Positions 36,225-47,538 of a stretch of 64,000 nucleotides of DNA are shown in pieces. Positions within the stretch are counted from its first letter, which is position 1; the number at the start of each line of letters is the position of its first letter. The stretch spans positions 13,307,860 through 13,371,859 of the forward strand of contig CM039509.1 of the NCBI GenBank assembly GCA_022432975.1. Reading direction: 5' to 3'. Source of the DNA: Begonia masoniana (taxonomy: Eukaryota; Streptophyta; Magnoliopsida; Cucurbitales; Begoniaceae). The notes beneath the pieces are model-generated. The model made no database searches. It had not been told where the DNA came from and was given only the letters and a program-made list of their open reading frames with translations. A program made the translations under genes and the position numbers.

Positions 36225-37555
36225 TCACGGGGAGCTGGGCCTGTCATGTCCCTCCTCCTCTTGTGGAGGGTTATACGGCTGAAGTAAATGCTCAAGATAA
36301 TAAGGAAACGGTTGACTCGATTGTGTCGAGTAGCCCTGGTGAGCATTGAACACTTCTAGGTAATGAGCCGTAAATTGAGCATGCTCCAGCTGGCATGACT
36401 GGATGTCCGTTAGTCGCTGCTCCATTTGGGATTGCCGGGACATTAACGTTTCCATCATGTGCCCAAGATCATCCATTGTGTAAGAACGCGGAGGAATGGC
36501 CGAAGATGATGATGCACCTAATACTGGTGGTGTAGTGAAGTACTTTCATAACGCTGCCTCGAGCGAGCCTCAATGCGTGCATCTCTTGCTATGGCGATGT
36601 CAATTTGTGCTATGGTTAAACCTCGAGAATTTTTAATACGCCATTGGCGAGGCATAGGCACGGTTGAGGAGGAATTGGTGCATTGCGTCCATCTCGTCGA
36701 AGCCGAGCCCATTGCGGCAAAGGCATCTATAAGGCCAATTCGAAATCCTTTCAATATTTGACGAGCTGTACTCCTTCTGTAGGATCCATGGCTCGTCTGT
36801 GGAACTCATAGGAACATTTTTGCAGCGCACAAGTGGGTGATCAGCACTGGATGAATATGGCCAGCTCTGGACCCTTGATGACATGCTAGAATGTTGCGGT
36901 GGATAAGCTGCCCGATATTGATAGATCGTCTCGTGAGAATGCAATAGAGCAACACTAACCGCTCTTTGGTCAATTCGGATTTCTGAGATGTGGGCATTAA
37001 TTTTCCTCAAATGAATTTGCACCATGCTTGAGCGTAGCAATTGAGGCAGCTCAATATTATGTGTAATGGTTGAGTGGGGTTGTGCGTAGAATAAATCCAT
37101 GTTGAGCCCCGGTGACCCATCTCACGTAAAATCAACTCATAGTCAGGCCCAGCATCCATCATAGCTTGAAATTCATCAGGTGCTGCATTATCGAGGTCAA
37201 GATGGGCATTAATAGCCTCAAATGAGAAATTGATGAGCTTGCTCCAAACTTTGACTGGCCCATCATTGGTAGTTGCTTTGAGATTGGCATAAAACTCCCG
37301 AACGACATTCACATTCGCATCACCTCCTAACACGGCAATTGACTCCCACCTCCGTTGACAGAGCACGACTAAAATGGCACGACTAAAATGTCACCATCGA
37401 CCACTGTAGGTTGGAATTGAATTTCACAGATAATAGTCTTGTCTTTGGTCATAAATTCCTTAAAATAGTTGGTCGCTGATCGGGCTGAGGAATGAGTGCT
37501 GGTTGGGGCTGAATGATGCTAGACTTGTCGTGGCTCTCGATCGTTTAGGCGGCAT
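36225..37555 (-). pseudogene. Athila-type accessory ORF with putative plant transposon protein domain (broken)
   Basis: The minus-strand frame opens MPPKRSRA at about 37555 and is shifted and stopped several times. Segments 37366-37007 (NVVREFYANL; FSFEAINAHL) and 36997-36806 (ERLVLLYCILTRRSINIGQL) match the domain family called putative plant transposon protein, commonly carried by Athila-type elements downstream of pol. The last piece, 36476-36225, is a glutamine-rich tail starting MDDLGHMMETL. Position after pol and before the 3' LTR fits an env-position ORF, but I see no signal peptide or membrane segment. Function is not established. Confidence 0.65.
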
Positions 37556-38590
37556 CTTGGAATAGAACTCGATGTATATAACCTGTTACTGCACACTCGA
37601 AGCAAACACATCCAACCCAGCATACACACGCATGACAGTTAAGCACAAGAGAGAAGAAAATAATAAGTGTGGAGTGAACACAATGCATAATTGAAAGGTC
37701 CACTTGACTTAGGCATGTAATCAAACATCTGGTGGGCATGCAGAATAAGCGGTAACCACAACTGGACTTGAACCTTACCCACCCTCAAAATGAAACAAAA
37801 ACAAAAATCACTGGCACATTGACGATCACAGCATGAAGAGAGTGAACATATGCTAAAGAATTGCAAGGTATAACCAACACTAGAGCATTGAAGGGAAAGT
37901 TCAAAAATGAGAGAATTACCAAGTGCGAGAAAGAAAAAATGCTCAGGAAGAGAGGTTTACCTTTTGGCATGGAAGAGCTCGTGGTTGTGTCGCTAAAGAA
38001 GGCGATAGAAAATGATGTATACGGGTGCTGATCGATCGCAGAGAGAAAGGGAGAAAGGGTAGGTTTGAAATTAGCAAAAAAAAAGGGTAAGTGAAAGACG
38101 CGATCAATCGCATGGTATAAAAATGAAAAATCAGAAACACCGATCGCCACATTTAGCTGATCGATTGGCACCTCTTCTGTTTTTGAAACAACATAATCGT
38201 GCTGCGCCGATCGATCGGCACATTTCGCCTATCGATCGGCGCCTCTTCTGTCCAAAAAATAACTGTGAGTCGCCGATTGATCACCAAATGAGCCGATCGA
38301 TCGGTGACTTCTGGGTCTAAAAATAATGGAAGTCGCCGATCGATCGCTAAATGAGCCGATCGATCGGTGACTTCTCTGTTTCAGAGAAGCTCAATTTTTT
38401 TTTTTTTTTTTTTTTAAACTTAAAACACTAAAAACTGTTAAACTATCTACGTAATAAAACTAATCATATCAAAATGAAATTGCTAAAGGAGAACTTAAAA
38501 CAAAAACAACAAAAATTTAAAACTAAACTAAACTAAGCTCAGAAATTTAACCAAAATGTAAACAAGCAAATCAATACTATAAAAAAAATA
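37556..38590. other. Non-coding gap between Athila pol and accessory ORF
   Basis: AT-rich. Contains a GATC palindrome array at 38130-38390 and a T run at 38396-38415. No supported ORF. Confidence 0.6.
38130..38392. repeat. GATCGATC palindrome array in Athila interior
   Basis: About five units pairing GCCGATCGATCG with AGCCGATCGATCGGTGACTTC and similar, spaced about 50 bp. The motif is shared with the Athila LTR at 12840-12985. Confidence 0.75.
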
Positions 38591-39064
38591 ATGATAATGG
38601 GTTACCTCCCACCAAGTGCTTGTTTTAACGTCATCAGCTTGACGCGGTGCTGCTTCACATTTTGTTTAGAAGGAGAACGGACTTTGCACTGTTGTATGTA
38701 CTGCCCCAATACGGTTTCAATCTTTAACAGTTAACCTTGAAAGTAGATTGATCTTCACCTTGAATTTCAACGGCACCATGAGGAAACACTTGAGTAACTG
38801 TGAACGGACCTGACCATCATGATTTGAGTTTTCCAGGGAATAACCAAAGGGGAGAATTAAATAATAAGACTTGCTGGCCTAGTGCAAATTCTTTTGGCAC
38901 AATATGTTTATCATGCCACGCCTTCGTCTTTTCTTTATAAATTCTGGAATTTTCATAAGCTTCTCTTCTAAATTCATCCAGCTCGTTCAATTGTAATATT
39001 CTCGCTTCGCCTGCTGCTTGTGACTCCATATTTATTTTTTTAATACCCCATAAAGCTCGATGCT
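38590..39064 (-). pseudogene. Athila integrase C-terminus
   Basis: The minus strand continues integrase after solo LTR Z: HRALWGIKK, NELDEFRREAYENSRIYKEK, WHDKHI and FALGQQVLLFNSPL, then a stop within the FPGKLKSRWSGPF motif region and decayed tail. AYENxxIYKEKTKxWHDKHI is characteristic of Athila/Tat integrases. Confidence 0.85.
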
Positions 39065-40387
39065 CTAATTGTAACACCCAAAAATTTCTAAAAGGTGCAT
39101 AGCTTTAGATTTGGCGTGCTATGATAATTTAATTGAATCTAGGATATGTTAAGTACTAGATTAGAAGTGAAAAATTTGAAGAAGAAGAAAATGAGAGAAA
39201 AACCTATAAGTGGAATTGGTAGGGTGGTTATTAAGTGAATTCTATGTAAAACCAAAATTAAGGGAAGGAGGAATTTAATAAAAGAAACATGTCACGTTGG
39301 ATTAATGAGGAGAAGAGAAGGTGGAGTGATTAAAGAAAAATTGAAGTTGAAAAGTCAATTACTAAAGGTGGGTTGAAAAGTCATAGTGTTGAAAAGTAAT
39401 GGAAAGTGTGGTTTGATTAGTCAAACCTTGTGCTTGGAAAAATAAGTTAAGAAAAATGAGAGGTAATGTGAGACTTGCACGTTTGAATTAAGCAAGAAAA
39501 GGGAGGAGTTACTTTGCAATTTCTAAAAAAATGGTGGAAAGAAATAAAGGAATTAATGAGGTATGAAGTTTGAAAAGTCAAAAGAGGGTATTGAAAGGTA
39601 ATGTATAAAGAAAAGAAAAGGTGAGGTTTAATGTGAGACCTTCCACGTTGGAAGGAAAAGGAAGAAAGCATGGGAGGGGTTGTTTTATAAATTTAAAGAA
39701 ATTATAGGTTAACATTTAAAAGAAGAAAAATGTGTTAGGTTAAAAAGGAAAAATGTAAGAGATTTTCATCTTCATCCTTTTCTTCCCACGAAACCAGCAG
39801 CTAAGGGGATTCTCCTCCACGATTTCCTCCATTTTAGCAAGATCAAAGGTAAGCTTTTGGATGGGTTTTGTTATAAATACATTTTAGTTGAAGATTTTAA
39901 TGTTTTTAATGAGTTTTAAGTGAGTTTTTGTTAGGTTTAGGAAACCCCAATGAGGGATTCCGAAATTTGTGATTTCTTGATGAAAGTTTCTTGTTGTTTT
40001 GGTGATTTAGGCTTAAGATAGGTTATTTAAGGTTGATTAGATAGAAAGTTTAGGAGTTTGGTTGAATTAGTTGACAAATTGGTTTTGTACAACTTTGGGG
40101 CAGTTCTGTTTTTCCATTTTCGGAGTGGCCATGGAGTTTGGTTGGTTAAATAGTTTGTTTCAATGGAAAGTAGACGTGTAGAGGTTTCCGAATTGGGGTG
40201 GCGGATCGAAATCCGTGGAAAAATAATAGAGTTATGACCGATTGAAATTGAACGGTGGAAATTAGAGGAAAAATCGAGTGTTAGGGTTTTTAATTTGAAA
40301 AGTTAGTTTGGTTGTGTGAGAAATTTAGTAAATATCCTTTAGTTTATGTTTTGGTGATTTTAAGTTATTTTTCCATTAATGTGCTAG

Positions 40388-40443
40388 GTTAACGATCGAG
40401 TAAATTGTACACTTGGAGTGAGCCAACACGTGCGGAAGTTCAG
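40388..40443 (+). promoter_or_regulatory. Candidate spliced mini-exon in LTR Z (56 nt)
   Basis: GTGCTAG|GTTAACG ... AAGTTCAG|GTAAGTAGTG. Confidence 0.5.
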
Positions 40444-40577
40444 GTAAGTAGTGGGTTGTAATTGTTTTGCCTTCGGGCCTACACCACGGAACGGTAGGAA
40501 ATTATTTGCTTGCTTGGTTGCTTGTTTTAGTTTTGATTAAGCATGTTTTGTATGTTTGTCGTGTGTGTGTGGATGTT

Positions 40578-40640
40578 AAGGCACTTCGGTGCAGACAACT
40601 AAGGCACCTTTTGGTGCAGGCAAATAAGGCACCTTACGGT
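40578..40640 (+). repeat. Three small stem-loops in LTR Z
   Basis: GGCACTTCGGTGC, GGCACCTTTTGGTGC and GGCACCTTACGGTGC in a row. The first would form a UUCG tetraloop hairpin in RNA. Loops differ while stems are kept. Confidence 0.7.
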
Positions 40641-40728
40641 GCAAGCAAACTGAGTGTTAGAAATTGTTTGTTGTTTGGTGCTTGAGTATTGTGTGAGTAC
40701 GTTATGTATTGAAAGTGGTCTGTTGGCG

Positions 40729-41265
40729 GTGGTTCCTCGTCGCGAAGTAGTGTCTGAAATATGGCAAGCTTCGGGAGGTTTCCACAAAAGGTGTCCAGTG
40801 GTTCCTCGTCGCGAGGTAGTGTCTGAAATATGGCAAGCTTCGGGAGGTTTCCACAAAAGGTGTGTAGTGGTTTCTCGTCGCGAAGTAGTGTCTGAAATAT
40901 GGCAAGCTTCGGGAGGTTTCCACAAAAGGTATGCAGTGGTTCCTCGTCGCGAAGTAGTGTCTGAAATATGGCAAGTTTCGGGAGGTTTCCACAAAAGGTG
41001 TGCAGTGGTTCCTCGTCGCGAAGTAGTGTCTGAAATATGGCAAGCTTCGGGAGGTTTCCACAAAAGGTATGCAGTGGTTCCTCGTCGCGAAGTAGTGTCT
41101 GAAATATGGCAAGCTTCGGGAGGTTTCCACAAAAGGTGTGCAGTGGTTCCTCGCCGCGAAGTAGTGTCTGAAATATGGCAAGCTTCGGGAGGTTTCCACA
41201 AAAGATATACAGTGGTTCCTCGTCGCGAAGTAGTGTCTGAAATATGGCAAACTTCGGGAGGTTCT
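40729..41265. repeat. 69-bp tandem array, about 7.8 copies
   Basis: Units GGTTCCTCGTCGCGAAGTAG ... GGAGGTTTCCACAAAAGGTG. Because 69 is a multiple of 3, both strands show repetitive ORFs of about 180-250 residues; no homology, so not genes. Confidence 0.95.
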
Positions 41266-42027
41266 GTAAGATGTTGTGAGTGAAACTGCTACGTGAGATA
41301 ATAATGTGAGTGGATTTGCTACGTGAGATGTCGGGAGTGGAACTGCATGTGTTATGATTGTGTGAGAGTTGTTTGTGCATAGTGTATGTTTATACTTGTT
41401 GTCCTCTACTTGCTAAGCGTAAGATTACGTGTGTGTGTGTGTTCTGTGGTGTAGGTGACGGAGCATTGACAGGTGAGCTTGAGAGTGACGATAAAGACTA
41501 GGGACAGTCAGAGATCCACGGAGCTCGCCGGTGCAGGCCATTTGTCGGGGCGCTTCGACCTAGTCCTCGGGGTGTGGTTTGTATTGGGGATTTCGAGGTT
41601 TTGTGGTTAGTTGTGTGAGTTATGTTTTGGTTAGTTTTGAGTTAGTATTGTGGTAGGTTTGATTTGGTTGTGGTTGAGAATTGGTTTGTTTAGAATTTGA
41701 TAGGGTTGATCGGTTTTGTGAGATTTTGGTTAGTGATCGGTTTTGTGAGATTTTGGATGATTTGGTAAGAGATTTGTTTAGTGTAAATATTTGTGAATTT
41801 ATACTGATGTGCATTGGGTTTAAATTGTGTTTTAAAGGTATTGTTTTATAGGTTTTGGATTTGAAACTTTTAGGCGTTATATTGTCGATTTTCGGTTTAA
41901 AAAATCAATAATGTCGGGTTTGTTTAGTTTTACGTTTTATTAATTATTTAAAACGATGTTTTCAAACACGGATAGCTTAGCAAAGTAGCGCACCGAGCCG
42001 GTGTGGGTTCGGGGGCGTTACACTAAT

Positions 42028-44793
42028 TCCACCGGAAGATGGCATGCTTTACCAAAAACCAAACGGTATGGTGACATACCTAATGGTGTTTTGAATGCTG
42101 TTCGATATGCCCAAAGAGAATCATCTAGCTTTCGGGACCAATATTTACGAGATGAACTCACCGTCTTTTCTAAAATTTACTTGATTTCTCTATTCGAAAC
42201 CTCGGTTTGGCCATTAGATTGTGGATGATATCTGAGAGCCTTGCGATGCTTTACACCATATTTCAACAATAAAGCTTCAAATTGCTTATTACAAAAATTC
42301 ATACCTTCATCATTGATATTTTTACGAAGAAAATTGAGCATCACTTTACCGTCATTGGTTGGGGTAGTAGATGCCTCCACCCATTTGGACACATAATCGA
42401 CTGCTAGGAGAATATATTTATGATTGAAAGAAGTAGGAAACGGACCCATGAAATCGATTCCCCAAACATTGAATAACTCTACTTCCAGAATATTGGTCAA
42501 TGGCATCTTATCTCGGCGTGAAATATTGCCGGTACGTTGGCAGCGGTCACTGGACATAGCAAATAAATGAGCATCTTTGAAAAGGGTAGGCCAAAAAAAA
42601 CCACATTGTAATACCTTTGCAGCCGTTCTCTTGCCACCAAAATGGCCCCCACACTTTAGTGAATGACAATACTTTAATATATTTTCCTTCTCATCTTCCA
42701 GAATACACCGCCTTATTACCTAATTTGCACAGTGCTTGTAGAGAAAGGGATCATCCCAATAATATCTTTTAACATCAGCAAAAAATTTCTTTCTTTTATA
42801 AGCTGTAGGCTCTATGGGAACACTGCTAGTAAGGAAATTGACAATATCGGCATACCATGGTGTAGTTCTGACGCTAAAAAGTTGTTCATCTAGAAAGGTA
42901 TCAACAATTGGTACTCCATTCTCTTTCACATGTTCTTGAGGTTGTAGTCTGGACAGGTGATCTGCCTCTAGATTTTCTGTACCCTTTTTATCTCTAATTT
43001 CTAGATCAAACTCTTGCATCTTTTTTAACCATAAAGTATTTAATGGCTGAATGATCAGTAAAAATGATTACCTTATTGCCAATAAGATAAGGACGAAATT
43101 TGTCGAAGGCGAATACCACTGCAAGTAGTTCTTTTTCTGTTGTAGCATAATTCAAATGAGCTTCATTGAGGACTCGACTCGCATAATAGATAGTGTGGAA
43201 GGTCTTATCTTTGCGTTGCCCTAACACTGCTCCAATTGCAAAATCACTAGCATCACTCATAATTTCAAATGGATGGTTCCAATCTGGTGCTACTACAATG
43301 GGTGCTGAAGTGAGCTTTGCTTTCAATAAATTAAATGCATTTAAACAGTCAGTGTCAAACTTAAACTCTACATCCTTTTCCAATAGGTTACATAATGGCT
43401 TGGTGATCCTGCTAAAGTCTTGGATGAATCTGTGATAAAATCCTGCGTGTCCCAAAAAACTCCTCACGCCTTTAACTGAGATAGGTGGTGGTAGCTTCTC
43501 AATCGTATCAATCTTAGCACAATCCACTTCTATCCCTTTGGATGATATCCGATGGCCTAATACAATACCTTCACGTACCATGAAATGACATTTTTCTCAA
43601 TTCAAAACCAAATTTGTCTCTACACATCGTTGAAGCATCCTATTTAAATTCTCCAGACAACAATCAAAAGAAGATCCAAAAATAGAAAAATCATCCATGA
43701 ACACCTCAATAATGCGTCCGACCATGTCAGAAAATATAGCTATAATTCTTCTTTGAAAAGTGGCAGGAGCGTTACAAAGACCAAATGGAATTCGTCGAAA
43801 TGCAAAGGTGCCATAAGGGCAGGTAAATGTGGTCTTTTCTTGGTCTTCGGGGGTGATAGCTATTTGATTATACCGAAAGTATCCATCAAGAAAATAATAA
43901 AATTCATGTCCTGATAACCTGTCAAGCATGTGATAAATGAACGGAAGTGGGAAGTGATCTTTCCTTGTAGCCTTGTTTAACTTCCTATAATCCATACATA
44001 TACGCCAACCGGTGTCAGTGCGAGTCGGAATAAGCTCATTATTTTTGTTTTGCACAACTGTCATTCCTCATTTTTTTGGTACAACTTGGACGGGGCTAAC
44101 CCATGAACTGTCAGAAATTGGGTATATCACCCCCGCATCTAACCACTTTAAAATTTCTTTGTGCACCACTTCTTTCATGGTGGGGTTGAGATGTCGTTGG
44201 TGTTCCACTGATGGCTTGTGATCTTCCTCCATAAGGATTCTATGCATACAAAATGACGAGCTTATCCCCTTGAAATCTGTCAAAGTCCAACCAATTGCCG
44301 ATTTGAATTATCGAAGAACTCGGAGTAACTTATCGTTTTCCTCTATAGATAGGTCAGCAGAAATAATGATCGGTAGAGAAAATGGAGCTTGTAAATATGC
44401 GTACTTTAAATGTGACGGCAGTGTCTTCAATTCTAGCACAGGTGGTTGCTCAATGGATGGCAACGTGCGTGACGGGCCTTCCCCCAAATTTTCATAGTAT
44501 TTCCTCATATTCGGCTCATAAAAGTCCATCCACATCGCATAATCACGTACTTCCTTGTCTTCTTCCAGAGAATAATTCTGCTCAAACAGACATGCTTCTA
44601 AAGGGTCGTATGGTCGACGTGCAACTTCATCTGCCGCGAACTCGGCAACCTCAACACGAAAAACATCATTATCCTCCCCCAGATATTTCATGACTCTGAA
44701 CACGTTAAAGGTGACTTCTTCATCTTGAACTCGCAAGCTCAACTCACCTTTTTGTACATCAATAAGAGCACGACCTATAGCAAGGAATGGTCT
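42028..44793 (-). pseudogene. Athila pol: protease side, reverse transcriptase, RNase H, integrase (broken)
   Basis: Minus strand from about 44793 (VNRPFLAIG; LRVQDEEVTFNVF) through the linker (FYEPNMRKYYENLGEGPSRT), ILMEEDHKPSVEHQRHLNP, and SWVSPVQVVPKK to reverse transcriptase 44064-43597 (ICMDYRKLNKATRKDHFPLP; FGLCNAPATFQ; catalytic FMDDFSIFG). TGA replaces a tryptophan codon near 43595. RNase H follows at 43581-43006 (FEIMSDASDFAIGAVLGQ; YATTEKELLAVVFAFDKFRP), then DHLSRL and integrase 42557-42028 (GIDFMGPFPTSF; VDYVSKWVEA; HPQSNGQTEVSNREIK). Wording is that of Athila elements. Several shifts and stops; not active. Confidence 0.88.
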
Positions 44794-45782
44794 GTTGACT
44801 TAAATTGTGATTAAGTCTAAATTTGTTTTTGATGATGTGTTTGTATGGTTAATATTGTAATTTGATTATAATATATATGCAGTTGAGATTAATCTGTTGG
44901 AAATACCCTTGAAAAGGGTATTTTAGTTTTCTAATGATTTTGGTTAAGTGTTCTAGGAGTTATAATAAAACAGGGCTGAGAAAAGAAGTCCACCGGTCTA
45001 GTTGAAGAGAGGTCCACCGGTGATTTTGATTAAATAATTAATAAAAGAGAAGTCCTCCGGTGAAAATAAAAATTAAAGAAGAAGTTATTCAAAGACGATG
45101 TCCACCGCTCGCTAAACGACAAAAGCGGAAGACTTCGAAGAAGGCCTCATCCGATCGCTAAACGACAAAAGCGGAAGACTTCGAAGAAGGCCTCATCCGA
45201 TCGCTAAACGACAAAAGCGGAAGACTTCGAAGAAGGCCTCATCCGATCGCTAAACGTCAAAAACGGAAGACTTCGAAGAAGGCCTCATCCGATCACTAAA
45301 CGACAAAGGCGGAAGATGTCTAAGACTTCTCATCCGATGCCGGTTCAATGTTTTTCACTTGCATCATCCGATGGCGGTTCAAGACTACAAATGAGCTTTG
45401 TCTTCCGCCAGAATTCAAATAAACCGCGAAGCTACAGTGACGTCGTTTTCAAGCTTTAACTTCAGAACATTTATGGCGACGACGACTTACAACTACAATC
45501 GGCAACGGCTACCTGAAAATGTACGAAAGCTCTCAATGGTAACAAAGTTTCTATTATTGGACAAGGAGCATTGAAGTCAAGCCGATTTGCAGACAGAGTA
45601 TTTAAGCTAAGGTTAGAGCTCGAAGGACTAACTTTTGTCAATTTGAATTCTGAGCCCTAAGCTGCGAAAGTTATCACTTTGTATTTTCACTACATCTCTC
45701 AATTCGAACTTGAGATTCAATTGCTATGAGAGAGTAGTTTGTGCTTTATTTTTACAAACTCAAATCAATTGTAAAGGCTGTG
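44793..45782. repeat. Partial LTR of unrelated element (possibly Ty1/copia)
   Basis: Starts TGTTGACTTAAATTGTG where Athila coding stops, and is cut at 45782 by element T. Has a TATTTAAG box near 45600 and a terminal-looking region near 45750. Start sequence recalls copia-type LTRs; no coding part is present to prove it. The exact boundary with Athila may differ by a few bases. Confidence 0.4.
45105..45325. repeat. 46-bp tandem repeat, about 4.5 copies
   Basis: Units CCGATCGCTAAACGACAAAA ... GGAAGACTTCGAAGAAGGCC. Contains the CTAAACGAC motif shared with other LTRs here. Confidence 0.85.
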
Positions 45783-45942
45783 TGTAACACCCGACATTTC
45801 GGCCAGGTGATTTTCTGACCATTTTCATTGTCACCCTCTTATTTAACCGTTATGATTTAAATTTAATGTTAAGACAAATTTATTACAAGTTGAGTAAAAC
45901 TAGGTTGGGTGGCAGTTTAGTAATTAGAATTGATGGATTAGG

Positions 45943-45950
45943 TATAAATA
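45943..45950 (+). promoter_or_regulatory. TATA box of element T
   Basis: TATAAATA, 160 bp into the LTR, so most of the LTR is transcribed leader (inference). X1/X2 have an equivalent box about 155 bp in. Confidence 0.65.
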
Positions 45951-46434
45951 GGAAATGGAAACCTTAAATCTCATTTTATTACCACTGTAGCCGACATTCC
46001 CTCTCGGCGATTTCTTCTCTCCCAAGTTCTTGCTCTCGGCTACCAGAACTTCCCTTTACCGACGACTGGTTTCGAGCTTGCTCTTCTCTGCAAATCCACA
46101 CCCGAGGTATGAAATGGACAATGTAGTCATTCATTAGTAAATAGAGCTCTGTTTTCAGCTCGGCACTGAGTTCGGATTTTTTTTAGCAGTGGCCGAGTAG
46201 TTTAAGACTTTTTTAAAATCTGAGAGTAGAAATGTCATCCCGAATCGATTCTGAACATTTTAAGTAACCAACTCGGATTTAACCAATGGTAAAACCTGTC
46301 CACCTAGTTTCGGATTTCAGACTGCAGTGTGTCAAACAGAGGAATCAGAATGACTTTAGCTATTAGATCCTAGGATGGTTTATGATTAGGACTATTAGGA
46401 CTTTGTTTTAACTACTGTAATGTACATGTTTTAG

Positions 46435-46480
46435 GTGAAGAAGTTTAAAGGAAAGAAGCTCGGATTGCTAAGGAATCCAG
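46435..46480 (+). promoter_or_regulatory. Candidate spliced mini-exon in element T LTR (46 nt)
   Basis: GTTTTAG|GTGAAGAAGTTTA ... GGAATCCAG|GTAAGTGAATG. Start, length and flanking signals agree with X1 and X'. Confidence 0.6.
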
Positions 46481-46749
46481 GTAAGTGAATGTGTTAAGAT
46501 TTCCGGCCACTAGGGCCCTACACCGCAAGGGTATTAGGAAATCACTGAGATGTTAGCTTATTGACTATGATCTGTTATTTCCACGATATGAGAAGTTGTG
46601 TAAGTAAATGTAAAGTTACAGGATGTTTTACTTGTCCTCATGATATGACTTTTCTCTATGAACTTTATGTCTATGCACTGTGTTCCTGTTATGATTAAGT
46701 TGAGAATATGAAAAGCAAATGTAACCAAGATTAAGTGCAGAGCGGGGAA

Positions 46750-46990
46750 AGACTATGTTATGTATGACTCGCGAATTCTCCCACTGGTGGAGGCCGAGTT
46801 AATGATATGTATGACTCGCGAAATCTCCCACTGGTGGAGGCCGAGTTAATGATATGTATGACTCGCGAAATCTCCCACTGGTGGAGGCCGAGTTAATGAT
46901 ATGTATGGCTCGCGAATTCTCCCACTGGGGAGGCCGAGTGATGTATCATGATTGCCGCGATAGGCAAATGATTATGTATGACTGCCGCGA
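46750..46990. repeat. 47-bp tandem repeat, 4 copies plus decayed units
   Basis: ACTCGCGAAATCTCCCACTG ... GAGTTAATGATATGTATG, at 46767, 46814, 46861 and 46908. Lies between the mini-exon and the acceptor motif. Confidence 0.9.
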
Positions 46991-47538
46991 TAGGCAATGA
47001 CTATGTACCCCTGTCTTCCTCCCTCGTCTCCTGCCTTAATACATGTTATGTAAAGATAAAGATGAACACGAATGATGAATGGTTTATGAACTTATGTCTC
47101 TTTAAATTGTGTACTCATGTATATCTGTCAGCATGCATTCCTTACTAAGCATTAGGCTTATAGTTAAACCTTATGGTGTAGGTGAAGAAGGTTCAGGTGA
47201 GGATGTTATGTTCAAAGAGGATGCTTAAGGCTGGTTGCTGGAGGATGCTCAAGGTGACAGTGTGGGACTGGAGAGGCGATTTATGACCCCTGGTTAAGAC
47301 TCTTATGTTACAGTATGTTAAGAATATGGTAGTTTAAGTAGGATGAGATTATTTTAAAACGTTGAGCTTTGAAACTGTCTAGTGGATCACTGAGTCAGGG
47401 AATGATTATATTGATTTATAAATGGTCTGTTGCTTAAGTCTTCTGCTATATGCATTTTGAATGAGTTGTGTTTTCTTTCTGTTGGAAGGAGTCATTTGAT
47501 GATTTAGAGTTCTCTACCATAAGACGGAAGCTGGAAGA

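Larger units (their letters stand above)
39065..42027 (+). mobile_element. Solo LTR Z with target duplication CTAAT
   Basis: The LTR 39070-42022 (TGTAACACCCAAAA ... GGGGGCGTTACA, 2953 bp) has CTAAT at 39065-39069 and 42023-42027. It lies within a glutamate-leucine-glutamate codon stretch of Athila integrase, whose frame resumes exactly on the other side. Contains donor-like AAAG|GTAAGC (about 39850), mini-exon 40388-40443, small hairpins 40578-40640, a 69-bp array and acceptor-like GTGTAG|GTGACG (41448-41460). Orientation is from these signals. Confidence 0.92.

Noticed and set aside
37785..38171. Hydrophobic minus-strand ORF that could be an envelope-like protein
   Set aside because: Overlaps other frames in an AT-rich spacer, has no conserved motif and is not in line with the accessory ORF.
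40599..41380. Four overlapping ORFs of 180-250 residues
   Set aside because: All are readings of the 69-bp array on both strands.
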